DNA of 64,000 bases, taken from NCBI RefSeq assembly GCF_014844035.1, contig NZ_CP062159.1, positions 868,001 to 932,000 of the forward strand, read 5' to 3'. The notes beneath the pieces are model-generated. The model ran no database searches. It was not told the DNA's origin and worked only from the letters and a program-made list of their open reading frames with translations. Positions 8,222-16,201 of this stretch are shown piece after piece. Position numbers and translations under genes: made by a program. The number at the start of each line of letters is the position of its first letter. Within the stretch, counting starts at the first letter, position 1. This DNA is from Flavobacterium sp. MDT1-60 (lineage in GTDB: Bacteria > Bacteroidota > Bacteroidia > Flavobacteriales > Flavobacteriaceae).

Positions 8222-8367
8222 GTCTGTTATCCTAAAGTTCCTGAGACCGCGTGAAAGATGGGAGGAATCCGTGGCGGCGGACCGGACAACCTGCCAGCAT
8301 AAAGGAAAGGGGGCCGAATAACCAGCAGAGTGAGTTGACCCCTTTTCTTTGTGCTGGTACGCCCAAA
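8222..8367 (+). other. GC-rich structured intergenic element (possible ncRNA or REP-like repeat)
   Basis: In a strongly AT-rich genome this stretch is far richer in G and C and has no plausible ORF. Its core (8249-8367) starts GCGTGAAAGATGGGAG and passes through a short hairpin around TCCGTGGCGGCGGA. It then forms a 19-base-pair stem (8294-8312 with 8339-8357, only G-U irregularities) around a 26-base loop, and ends TACGCCCAAA. The layout matches the element at 57552-57667 read on the minus strand. It abuts the stop of the minus-strand adhesin gene. It could be a repeated palindromic element or a structured RNA; I do not recognise an Rfam family. Confidence 0.55.
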
Positions 8368-8370
8368 GGA

Positions 8371-11300
8371 TCATCGTTTCATACTAAAATGTGATTTGAA
8401 TACCTGAGCTACTCCATCCTGGGTATAAAAAGCCTGAAACCAATAATCAGTCGAAGGAAGCGGATCGCCATTGTAATTGCCGTCCCAACCAGAACCTGCG
8501 GGGCTTATTCGTTTTAGGAGTTTGCCATAACGATCAAAGATATTTATAACGGCATTGGGCTGAAAAGCAAGATCAGGAATATTCCAGGTATCATTGTATC
8601 CATCAGCGTTTGGAGTGAAAAATTTGGGGTATTTGAGCACGTTGGCAATTAGAATCTGGTCGTCGCAGTTTCCTTTGATGTCTTTTACGGTAATAACATG
8701 CTCTCCCGAATCAACATTTGAAAAAACATTGTTGGATTGAAAATTTCCGCCGTCCAATTGATATTCATAAATTCCAAAACCATTAGCTAAGTTTACGATA
8801 ATGTCGATTGAATCTTCAAAAGAATCAGTTACTGTGACGGTTGCCAATGCCGGACTTGATTTTTCAACGCTAACTGTAGCCGGATTGTAACCGCAATCGT
8901 TACCAATATTGGGCGTTTTTTTTGTACTAACAATAGTATAAGTACCTTCCTGAGTTGCAGTATAATTGGGTCCGCTGCTTATTTTAGTGCCATTTAAAAA
9001 CCAATCAATCGCATAAATATCCGGATTTAGTCCCGAATTTAATTGTGCTGAACGGAGTAGGGTTCCCGTTTGGAAATCGACACAGATAATTTCATTTCTT
9101 AATGTCAAATCTTTCAGTGGATAAATGGTAATATCAAAATCATCTTGCGAAGCGCAGGCAGAATTGGCAGGAGCTGCAGCATAAACATACATTTTTTGAC
9201 TTACGTTTATCTGTTGGCCGGTCAAATAGACTGTTCCGGTTCCATTTGGTCCGCTGTAATAATTTCCAACGGATAAAGGCGGCAATGTATAGCTTTGACA
9301 AATAGCAACATCTGGAGGGCTGGCTACTATAGGAGTTGGGGAAATCGTAACCGAAAAGCTCTTTTGGCTTGAACAAGTTTGTCTATTTCCAACAATGGCG
9401 TAGACATAAATGGTTTGTGAGGTTTTTAAAATTGTTCCGACGGGGATAACTGCACCTTTTCCCTGAGGCTGCGAATAATAGTTCCCTAGTTTTAATGGTG
9501 GTAAAGTGTAGCTGTCGCAAACATTTACATTATTAAAGGTACCCACATCTATTCCATTGTAATTAATCTTGAAAAAAGTTTCATTTCGACAGTCTGTAAA
9601 ATCTACCCATTCATTATAGATATAAATAGTTTGATTGCTGTTTATAATAGTGCCTTCAGAAATTATGTTTCCCGAACCATGAGGGCCTCCTGTCGCAGTG
9701 TAATATTTTCCGTTTTTTAATTTAGGCAGTTTGAAATCAGAGCAGGTGACCACATCGGTAAAACTATCGACAGGCGGTAGTGGTCTTATTTGAACAATAA
9801 AACTATGTTCATTGGTGCACTCTGTTCCAACGGAATAAACATAAATAGTCTGTGTTTTAGTAATGACGTCGCCGGCTTTTAATGGCAGTCCGCTACCATT
9901 GGTTTTGGTGAAATAATTACCATTTACCAAGGGTGGCAATAGGTAACTTTGACATTCCAATCTATTGGCCGGCGTATCTACCAATGGTAATGGTTTTATG
10001 GTGATTTCGTATTTGGTGTTATCAGTACAATTTGGAGCTGTTGTTGTTGTGGCATAATAATACACGGTTTGTGAAGTCGTAATGACTGTTCCAACGGGAA
10101 TGTTTGTGCCCTGGCCTTTCGGGTTGTCGAAATAACCGCCTATTTCAACTGCAGGTAAGGTATAGCTTCCGCATTTGGAAATCGGAACAAAAGTTTGGGA
10201 GTCTATAATATCGATTTTGAAGGAATGCTCATCGGTACATCTTCCATCGTTTGCAAAGACAAAAAGGGTTTGGCTAGAAGTGATTTTATGTCCGGCATTT
10301 AAACGAGTTCCCAAACCACCGGCCAAAGTAAAATAATTGCCATTTGCCAAAGGCGGCAGGATATAAGAATCACAGGTTACTACATTAACTGGTGTATCTA
10401 TCAGAGGTAGCGGATAAACGACAAATGATATAGCCTCGTCACGACAAACCGCTCCATTGATTACGGCATAATAATAAATAGTCTGATCTGTTGTAAATGC
10501 AGTGCCTGACGGAATTTCATTTCCGCCTCCTCCGGCAGCCGTAAAAAATGCACCAGCAGGAACTCTGGGAATTGTGTATTGGCCACAGGCTTCTTTACGA
10601 AAACTCAATTCATAAATCAGGATTACGTTAAAATAGCTCTCGTTAGTGCATTTGTTTGTGGCAGTTGGGCCGCTGTAAATATAGTAGGTTCCGCCTTTAG
10701 TGATAACATCTCCGGCGTTCAATTTAGTTCCTGTTCCACCTGGAGCCGTGTAATAATTCCCAAAGGTTATTGCGGGCAGTGTATAGCTATTACAAGCGAC
10801 AACATCCGGAATGTCGTCAACAGGTGGAAGTGAATTAATAGTTATAACAAAATTGACAGTCATATAACAAATCGAGCTTGAACTATGTTCTATTCGCACC
10901 CAGATCGTTTGTGGTGACTGAGATAAAGCAGTAATAAATTCTGCTGGTTTTTGAATTCTGTTAGTGCCACTCATCGCTGCTGCCTCGTTAGTATAATAGC
11001 TAATTTTATATTCAGAAGGAGTTGATCCGTTTAGAATTGCAGTTTCCTGAGTAGTCAAATCAACTAGTACTCTTCCGGAATTAGTGTCGCATACATTTAA
11101 ATCGGGAGGTTTTACAGCATTTATAGGGTTTGTTACCAATAGGTTGAAAGAAAGTAAATTATTGCAAAAGGTATTTTCATTAGAAATATGTACCGCTTTT
11201 ATATAGATCGTCTGGTTTCCTGTACTTGTATAAGTGGTCAATTGATTGTTGGGTATTGCTGGTCCGTTTGAATTAGCAGCTGTCAAAGAATCAAAATATT

Positions 11301-12432
11301 GAAGTTTATATTCGGCCGGATTGAGGTTTAATGCAGCCAAATTATTTTTTGTTAAATCATATTGATAATTTGGAGTTCCGTTATAACATGCGGTTAAGTT
11401 TTGGGGAGATTTAATGACTAAATCAGAAATGACTACTTCATCTTTAATAACACAACCGGAAAGTGTAGCCGTCAGACCGTAAGTTCCGGAATTTGTAAGG
11501 GTTAAAGAATTGCCTGATTCGCCCGGAATCACAACATCATCCCGAGTCCAGACATAAGTATAATTGCCTGTAAGTCCGGATTGAAGTGTAATGCTTTCAC
11601 CTTCGCAAATAGTTCTGTCAGAACCTAAATCCATAGTAGTCATAAAACTACCGCCTTTTATAAAAACTGCAGCATCATAATTGCTGTCGTGATAATCACC
11701 AATGGCCAGTTTAATGCTATAAGTTCTATTGGGAATCACGATCGACGAAGCGGTTAAAACTTTGGTTTCCCCTCGCATATTTATGGCAGATTCTCCCGGA
11801 TTAGTCACATTGTAATGGTCAAATAAATTGGCATTGGCAGATAAACAGGAAGAATTATATTGTTGATTACGAATATTTTTAACCGAAACCGGTGTTGTTG
11901 TTCCGGGAAGTACAGCAAGATTTGTAATAACTCCTGTGGTTAAGTCAGTTAATATAAAGGCAAAAACATCGCTAAATCCACATTGAAATTCTCCATATTC
12001 ATTAGAGGCAAAAAGAAAATCAAAACTAAAATTATTCGATAGCGGAGTAAAATCAAACTGGATGAAACTAACATCGGTAATTGCAACAATTTGCCCGTTT
12101 TCATTGCTTATAATTTGTAAGTCGCCGTCACTAGCCGTGTTTAACTGGCTGCTTTCATTGGCCCCGGTGTAAATTCCTTCGGTATATTTTGCGATACCGT
12201 TTCGGATAATAATACCGCTTGAAATTGGAAAGTTTGGATTAATATTGGTGAATTTACCAATGCCCAGATGCGATGAGAATTTAAAATTGCTTTCGTTCGA
12301 ACAGGCATTTTGCATTAATTCTTCCCGAATTAGTTGAGGTATAGTCAAGGTTGTGGTGTCGACAATGATTCCCTGTGAAAAAGATATGGTCGAATAAAAT
12401 AATAAAAGTAGAAGATGAAGCGGGGCTCTCAT
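8371..12432 (-). CDS. Adhesin-like surface protein with choice-of-anchor L domain, eight ~70-residue repeats and T9SS type B tail
   Basis: A 1353-residue secreted protein. The signal peptide (LLLLLFYSTISFSQ) covers residues 1-20. A choice-of-anchor L-like domain (about 30-270) includes FDFLFASNEYGEFQCGFSDVF. Ig-like segments follow (about 270-540). Next come eight tandem repeats of about 70 residues (about 540-1106), each with the pattern C-x-SYTLPPL-x-GNYY...GTxLxAGxxITxxQTIYVYA and paired cysteines. The C-terminus (about 1268-1353, KFFTPNADGYNDTWNIP ... SHFSMKR) is the gliding-motility-associated CHU_C / T9SS type B sorting domain. Such proteins are exported to the outer surface and often act in adhesion; a ligand cannot be predicted. 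A minus-strand -7 box lies at 12461-12468. Confidence 0.88.
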   Translation of the reverse strand: MRAPLHLLLLLFYSTISFSQGIIVDTTTLTIPQLIREELMQNACSNESNFKFSSHLGIGKFTNINPNFPISSGIIIRNGIAKYTEGIYTGANESSQLNTASDGDLQIISNENGQIVAITDVSFIQFDFTPLSNNFSFDFLFASNEYGEFQCGFSDVFAFILTDLTTGVITNLAVLPGTTTPVSVKNIRNQQYNSSCLSANANLFDHYNVTNPGESAINMRGETKVLTASSIVIPNRTYSIKLAIGDYHDSNYDAAVFIKGGSFMTTMDLGSDRTICEGESITLQSGLTGNYTYVWTRDDVVIPGESGNSLTLTNSGTYGLTATLSGCVIKDEVVISDLVIKSPQNLTACYNGTPNYQYDLTKNNLAALNLNPAEYKLQYFDSLTAANSNGPAIPNNQLTTYTSTGNQTIYIKAVHISNENTFCNNLLSFNLLVTNPINAVKPPDLNVCDTNSGRVLVDLTTQETAILNGSTPSEYKISYYTNEAAAMSGTNRIQKPAEFITALSQSPQTIWVRIEHSSSSICYMTVNFVITINSLPPVDDIPDVVACNSYTLPAITFGNYYTAPGGTGTKLNAGDVITKGGTYYIYSGPTATNKCTNESYFNVILIYELSFRKEACGQYTIPRVPAGAFFTAAGGGGNEIPSGTAFTTDQTIYYYAVINGAVCRDEAISFVVYPLPLIDTPVNVVTCDSYILPPLANGNYFTLAGGLGTRLNAGHKITSSQTLFVFANDGRCTDEHSFKIDIIDSQTFVPISKCGSYTLPAVEIGGYFDNPKGQGTNIPVGTVITTSQTVYYYATTTTAPNCTDNTKYEITIKPLPLVDTPANRLECQSYLLPPLVNGNYFTKTNGSGLPLKAGDVITKTQTIYVYSVGTECTNEHSFIVQIRPLPPVDSFTDVVTCSDFKLPKLKNGKYYTATGGPHGSGNIISEGTIINSNQTIYIYNEWVDFTDCRNETFFKINYNGIDVGTFNNVNVCDSYTLPPLKLGNYYSQPQGKGAVIPVGTILKTSQTIYVYAIVGNRQTCSSQKSFSVTISPTPIVASPPDVAICQSYTLPPLSVGNYYSGPNGTGTVYLTGQQINVSQKMYVYAAAPANSACASQDDFDITIYPLKDLTLRNEIICVDFQTGTLLRSAQLNSGLNPDIYAIDWFLNGTKISSGPNYTATQEGTYTIVSTKKTPNIGNDCGYNPATVSVEKSSPALATVTVTDSFEDSIDIIVNLANGFGIYEYQLDGGNFQSNNVFSNVDSGEHVITVKDIKGNCDDQILIANVLKYPKFFTPNADGYNDTWNIPDLAFQPNAVINIFDRYGKLLKRISPAGSGWDGNYNGDPLPSTDYWFQAFYTQDGVAQVFKSHFSMKR

Positions 12433-12460
12433 AATTCTGATTATTATTTAATTGGGAATT

Positions 12461-12468
12461 TAAAGATA
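12461..12468 (-). promoter_or_regulatory. Possible promoter -7 box of the adhesin gene
   Basis: TATCTTTA on the minus strand differs from TAnnTTTG by the last base and lies 28 bases before the ATG at 12432. Confidence 0.35.
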
Positions 12469-12620
12469 CGAATGATTTTACTTACAACATGATGAATTTC
12501 AGTATTTTAGAGTGTTAAAGTTATTTTTGATTATTATTTTTGAAGAGTTATTGTAAATAATTATTACTATTTATAAAAAATAATTTTTCCTGCTGACAAA
12601 CTGTTGTCACCGACCCTCAA

Positions 12621-12628
12621 TACTTTTG
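12621..12628 (+). promoter_or_regulatory. Probable promoter -7 box of the first DinB gene
   Basis: TACTTTTG matches TAnnTTTG exactly and lies 29 bases before the ATG at 12658. The nearest TTG (12604-12606) is 14 bases upstream, shorter than usual. Confidence 0.5.
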
Positions 12629-12657
12629 AAGTATTAAATAATTAAAACTTTAAAATC

Positions 12658-13137
12658 ATGAAGACATTAGCAGCCCAAGTAATTACTCCTGAAGATTTAT
12701 TGAAACACTGGCAAGGACACCGCGCCCTTACAAGACGTGTGATTGAAGCTTTTCCTGAAAAAGACTTTTTTGAATTTTCAATTGCAGGAATGCGACCTTT
12801 TGCAAAATTAACAGACGAACTTTTGGCTATTGCTGTTCCTGGTCTTAAGGGAATTGTAAATAAAGAAGCTAAACCTTTTGCGGAGGATTCAGAGAAATTA
12901 ATTTTTAAAGCACAATACCTTGAAAAATGGGATGAAGCAACTGCAGAAATTAATCAGTATTGGGAAAAATTATCGATAGAAGATTTCAATGAAACTTTTA
13001 ATCTTTTTGGTCAGTACGAATTTCCTGTTATACAGAATATCTTGTATTTTATTGAGAATGAAGTGCATCACCGTGGACAAGGTTATGTATATTTAAGAGC
13101 TTTAAATATTGAACCACCTTTTTTCTGGGAAAGATAG
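12658..13137 (+). CDS. DinB family protein
   Basis: A 159-residue protein of the DinB/YfiT-like four-helix-bundle superfamily, whose members bind a divalent metal through three histidines. Visible are His17 (LKHWQGHR) at the end of helix 1 and the C-terminal signature EVHHRGQGYVYLR near 136-148, which supplies the metal-binding His pair. Some family members are thiol-dependent transferases and others have no known activity, so the reaction is not predicted. A second DinB-family gene follows 46 bases downstream on the same strand. The two are only weakly similar, so any duplication is old. Confidence 0.85.
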   Translation: MKTLAAQVITPEDLLKHWQGHRALTRRVIEAFPEKDFFEFSIAGMRPFAKLTDELLAIAVPGLKGIVNKEAKPFAEDSEKLIFKAQYLEKWDEATAEINQYWEKLSIEDFNETFNLFGQYEFPVIQNILYFIENEVHHRGQGYVYLRALNIEPPFFWER

Positions 13138-13183
13138 TTCTGCGACTTTCAAATTATAACTTTATCAAACAAATCTAAAATTA

Positions 13184-13687
13184 ATGGCTATGAGTTTAAA
13201 AAAGATAATGTCCAATTATGCAGATTACAATTTATGGGTAAATCAACAATTTGTGAATTGGCTTTCACCGAAATCAGATGAATTGCTTTACACAGAAGTG
13301 CCTTCAAGTTTTTCAACTATTATGAAAACACTTGATCATATCTGGTCTACAGAGGAATATTGGTTTTCAATCATATCTGAAACTGCTCATACAGAGAAAA
13401 AAGCAGAAAATAAATTGTCGAAAGATGAAATATTTGACGGACTATTAAATTCATCTGCAAAATTGAAGCAATTTATCCATTCATTGTCAGAAGAAGACTT
13501 AGTTAAAGAAGTTAAAATTACTAATCCGTGGTTTGAATGCGAATTGCCAATTTCTGATTATTTGCTTCAGGTTATTAATCACGGCACCTATCATAGAGGT
13601 CAGATTGTAACAATAGGGCGAAATATCGGAATTACAGATGCCTCAAATACTGATTACAATTTTTATAATGTGATTAAACAGAAATAA
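13184..13687 (+). CDS. DinB family protein (second of a pair)
   Basis: A 167-residue DinB-superfamily protein. The first metal-binding His is in TLDHIWSTEEYW (about residue 48), and the C-terminal signature HGTYHRGQIVTIGR (about 132-145) has the paired His. It starts MAMSLKK; the ATG two codons later (13190) is an alternative. It lies 46 bases after the first DinB gene and probably shares its transcript. A bidirectional terminator separates it from the convergent WYL regulator. The substrate is unknown. Confidence 0.85.
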   Translation: MAMSLKKIMSNYADYNLWVNQQFVNWLSPKSDELLYTEVPSSFSTIMKTLDHIWSTEEYWFSIISETAHTEKKAENKLSKDEIFDGLLNSSAKLKQFIHSLSEEDLVKEVKITNPWFECELPISDYLLQVINHGTYHRGQIVTIGRNIGITDASNTDYNFYNVIKQK

Positions 13688-13689
13688 AC

Positions 13690-13731
13690 AAAAAACTCCT
13701 GAGGACAGTTCATTTTCTCAGGAGTTTTTTT
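13690..13731. terminator. Bidirectional terminator between DinB and WYL genes
   Basis: AAAAAACTCCTGAG (13690-13703) pairs with CTCAGGAGTTTTTT (13717-13730), with a U-run on either strand. It touches the stop codon of the WYL gene. Confidence 0.85.
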
Positions 13732-14689
13732 ATAAAAGCCTTTGTCTGTTAATTTCCAATAATTCTAAAGCTCTGGTTTTTAATCTTTCCGGTTCCAGGA
13801 TTTCGGCATAATCGCCAAACATTAAAAACCAACGTGGAAAGCCACTTTCGATGTCGCGACACATAAAGGTCATTTCTATTTTACCATCTACTTCTTTTTC
13901 TGAAATATAACCATGGTATTTTCTTTCTGTTTCCAGGTATCGGGCTATTTTCTTTTCGATCAAAAGTCTAACTTTTATGGTCGGAATGGTTTCTGTTTTA
14001 GTCAGATAAGTTTCTAAAGAATCATGTTCTATAGTAAAATCACACTCTGTTTTCTGAATTCCCTGAATTCTGTCGGTTCTGAATTGTCTGTAATCTTTTC
14101 TCAAATGACAATATCCTAAAAAATACCAGTTATTATGATCATGAAAAACACCAACAGGTTCGATATTTCTTTTTGTCGTTTCATCTTTTTCAACTGTTTT
14201 ATAAGAAAGTAAAATTTGCTTTTTCTCTGCAATACTTTCAAAAAGAACAGCCAAAGTATTAGGAGAATTATCGTTAAACATGGGTTCTGCCGTTTGCATG
14301 ACTACTTTCGATTCAATATTGGAGAGCCAGTCCTTGTCCGTACTTCGTAAAACCGATTTTAGTTTAAACATCGCAGATGCATAATGACTTCCTAAAGAAG
14401 GATCCGTAAATTTCTGCATCAGTTTTTCTGCCGCAATAAAGCTGCTTACCTCTTCGCGAGTAAACATAACAGGAGGCAATCTGTAACCGTCCATTAAAGC
14501 ATAACCAACGCCGGCTTCACTGTAGATTGGAACTCCGGATGCTTCCAAAGTTCGAATATCCCTGTAAATAGTTCTTAAACTGACTTCAAAGCGATTGGCC
14601 AATTCCTGTGCTTTTACAATTTTTTTTGATTGTAATTGAATGAGGATAGCGACAATACGGTCAAAACGTTTTGGAGATTCGTCAAGCAT
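13730..14689 (-). CDS. YafY-type transcriptional regulator (HTH-11 + WYL domain)
   Basis: A 319-residue regulator. The N-terminal winged helix (KRFDRIVAILIQLQSKKI then AQELANRFEVSLRTIYRDI) is the HTH-11 type seen in DeoR-like proteins. The following GVGYALMDGYRLPPVMFTREE is typical of YafY relatives. A WYL domain (about 130-220, with HNNWYFLGYCHLRKDYRQFRTDRI) and a C-terminal WCX-like extension complete it. WYL domains sense ligands, often nucleic acids or nucleotides, in DNA-damage and defence settings. The start is placed at MLDESPKRFDR; the upstream in-frame extension to 14779 runs through the promoter boxes. Its proximity to two DinB genes is suggestive, since such regulators often control adjacent genes, but this is inference. 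Confidence 0.88.
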   Translation of the reverse strand: MLDESPKRFDRIVAILIQLQSKKIVKAQELANRFEVSLRTIYRDIRTLEASGVPIYSEAGVGYALMDGYRLPPVMFTREEVSSFIAAEKLMQKFTDPSLGSHYASAMFKLKSVLRSTDKDWLSNIESKVVMQTAEPMFNDNSPNTLAVLFESIAEKKQILLSYKTVEKDETTKRNIEPVGVFHDHNNWYFLGYCHLRKDYRQFRTDRIQGIQKTECDFTIEHDSLETYLTKTETIPTIKVRLLIEKKIARYLETERKYHGYISEKEVDGKIEMTFMCRDIESGFPRWFLMFGDYAEILEPERLKTRALELLEINRQRLL

Positions 14690-14721
14690 GTTTTTTGAGT
14701 TACTAAGGTTCTGATTTACTG

Positions 14722-14737
14722 TCCCGAAGCTTCGGGA
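14722..14737. promoter_or_regulatory. Perfect 16-bp palindrome in the WYL gene leader
   Basis: TCCCGAAGCTTCGGGA is a perfect 16-base palindrome between the -7 boxes (14746-14762) and the ATG (14689) of the WYL regulator. It could be an autoregulatory operator or a dispersed repeat. Confidence 0.4.
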
Positions 14738-14745
14738 ATAAGATT

Positions 14746-14762
14746 CAAAGATACAAAGGTAA
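14746..14762 (-). promoter_or_regulatory. Two overlapping promoter -7 boxes of the WYL regulator
   Basis: On the minus strand TACCTTTG (14755-14762) and TATCTTTG (14746-14753) both match TAnnTTTG. A TTG at 14777-14779 lies 23 bases upstream of the second box. Confidence 0.5.
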
Positions 14763-14779
14763 AGATTGAATGAAAACAA

Positions 14780-14808
14780 AAAAGCTGTCCCAAATTGAGA
14801 CAGCTTTT
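14780..14808. terminator. Terminator-like hairpin with no obvious gene
   Basis: AAAAGCTGTC (14780-14789) pairs with GACAGCTTTT (14799-14808). On the minus strand it is followed by TTTTTTGTTTTC, the layout of a rho-independent terminator. No gene is visible on that strand between here and 15080. Confidence 0.45.
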
Positions 14809-14917
14809 CAATATTTTCTTTTATACTAAACTAAGGTTAATACATTGTCCAGGATAAAAGTAACTTCAAAGTGGCTTGTGGGCGAAATGCGCTAAAAATC
14901 AGTTGATTAAATTTATA

Positions 14918-14969
14918 AGTATTTGCTTATGATTTTAAAAATGAAAATTATAAACAGTAAGCAAATACT
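14918..14969. repeat. 12-bp perfect inverted repeat in a gene-free stretch
   Basis: AGTATTTGCTTA (14918-14929) and TAAGCAAATACT (14958-14969) are perfect complements with a 28-base AT-rich loop. The rest of the 14690-15080 gap shows no ORF with coding character. The downstream end holds the promoter at 15032-15059. Confidence 0.5.
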
Positions 14970-15031
14970 GGATTTTTCGAAAAAAGGAGCTTAATAACGC
15001 TTTTTATAAAAAATTATTCATACAATTTAGA

Positions 15032-15059
15032 TTGTTAATTTAATTATTCCCTATTTTTA
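15032..15059 (+). promoter_or_regulatory. Possible promoter of the two membrane-protein genes
   Basis: TTG (15032-15034), a 17-base spacer and TATTTTTA (15052-15059) resemble the Bacteroidetes TTG-N19-TAnnTTTG promoter, ending 21 bases before the ATG at 15081. Confidence 0.4.
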
Positions 15060-15080
15060 AATCCACAAAAAATAGAGCAA

Positions 15081-15602
15081 ATGGATAACGAATTATCATA
15101 TTCTAAGCAAGAAGAATTAAAAAATAAGATTATAAAAGGTGTTTTTGATGCAGAAACTGAAATCAATAATTTGATTGAATCAGGATTTGAAGAGGAAAAA
15201 GCAAAAGCAGCATTATTGAAAGTGGTTAAAAGCTATAAAGAAGATCTTTTTTATGAAGCTAAAGAAGCAAAAGAAAATGAAGAGAAAGGTAATATTGCTG
15301 TTTTTGCTGTCATTTTTTCTTCTCTGCTAATTGCAATGTTTGGAGGGCAAAGCGGAATAATGATTCTCGTTTCTTTATTGGTGGCTTGTTTAGCAGGATT
15401 CTACGGGTTTCCTAAAAACCCAATACCTGCCGTGGTTGGTTTTGCTGTGGGTGCTATACTCATGCCTTTCGCCGTTGGCTTTTATCTTAGAGGACGCGAT
15501 ACTTTTTTAAACCTGGAACTTTTTATTCCAATGATAATGGCTTTTGGTCCTGCTTTTTTGATAAAGTACATTTTGTCAAAATTGATACCAGCAAATGATT
15601 AA
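15081..15602 (+). CDS. Membrane protein of unknown function
   Basis: A 173-residue protein. The first ~70 residues are hydrophilic, charged and probably helical (KQEELKNKIIKGVFDAETEI, then FYEAKEAKENEEKG). The rest holds about four hydrophobic segments (roughly 75-90, 93-110, 114-135 and 150-168), ending FLIKYILSKLIPAND. I recognise no catalytic motif or family. It lies 26 bases ahead of another small membrane protein on the same strand, so they form a likely two-gene operon with a shared promoter near 15032 and a shared terminator at 16132. Confidence 0.7.
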   Translation: MDNELSYSKQEELKNKIIKGVFDAETEINNLIESGFEEEKAKAALLKVVKSYKEDLFYEAKEAKENEEKGNIAVFAVIFSSLLIAMFGGQSGIMILVSLLVACLAGFYGFPKNPIPAVVGFAVGAILMPFAVGFYLRGRDTFLNLELFIPMIMAFGPAFLIKYILSKLIPAND

Positions 15603-15628
15603 TTTTTAAATTTTAAACCCCAAATAAA

Positions 15629-16123
15629 ATGATTAGAAATTACACCTTTGACGAGGCTTATAAGAGATTTGAGCCTCACGATCACAAATGCACCTACTGT
15701 GGAGAAGCTGAAATGGAAAACATGAATGACTGTTATTTTGTGCCTCTTTTTGTTGAGGGCGACAGAACCAATATTGTCGTTTACAGATCAGTAAAATATT
15801 CCAAAGTTTTAATCGGAATTCCCAGATGTCGTTCCTGCAAAGACATTCATTACGATGCAAAGAACAAAGCCGTTACCATTTCGGTTGTTTCTGTTATCAT
15901 ATTACTAGGACTTCTGCTTTATAATTTCATGAACTTAAATGCATTTGTATTTATTCTTGGAATTTTTGCTACGATCTTCGGAGGCATCTACGGATCGTCA
16001 AAATTAGCAGAAAGATATGTGGCCAATAAAGGAATTTATACTCTACAAGACGGAGCCGAAACAAACGAAGTCGTTCAAGATTTGGTTATAGCAGGCTGGT
16101 CGTTTACAATGCCCACAGCATAA
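15629..16123 (+). CDS. Small membrane protein with cysteine pairs (possible zinc site)
   Basis: A 164-residue protein. The N-terminal half has CTYC (about 20-23) and CRSC (about 70-73) in a hydrophilic region, the arrangement of a zinc-ribbon-like site. Two adjacent hydrophobic segments follow (about 88-104 and 108-125, VVSVIILLGLLLYNFMN and FVFILGIFATIFGGIYGSSK). The C-terminus is short and hydrophilic. The function is unknown. It is co-directional with the preceding membrane protein 26 bases away. Confidence 0.7.
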   Translation: MIRNYTFDEAYKRFEPHDHKCTYCGEAEMENMNDCYFVPLFVEGDRTNIVVYRSVKYSKVLIGIPRCRSCKDIHYDAKNKAVTISVVSVIILLGLLLYNFMNLNAFVFILGIFATIFGGIYGSSKLAERYVANKGIYTLQDGAETNEVVQDLVIAGWSFTMPTA

Positions 16124-16131
16124 AAATAAAA

Positions 16132-16157
16132 AACCCGATAACGAAAGTTATCGGGTT
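16132..16157. terminator. Bidirectional terminator with GAAA tetraloop
   Basis: An 11-bp stem (AACCCGATAAC / GTTATCGGGTT) is capped by GAAA, a stable GNRA loop. On the minus strand it is followed by TTTTTATTTTTA, so it mainly terminates lepA. It also lies 8 bases past the stop of the plus-strand gene. Confidence 0.85.
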
Positions 16158-16201
16158 AAATCTATATTCTATTCTCTTGCATCTATTTTCTAAAACAAGA
16201 A

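Noticed and set aside
8241..8312. TPP riboswitch near thiL (words CTGAGA and ACCTG present)
   Set aside because: The words are on the strand opposite to thiL, outside its leader, and the rest of the conserved TPP core is absent. The stem layout does not fit the THI element.
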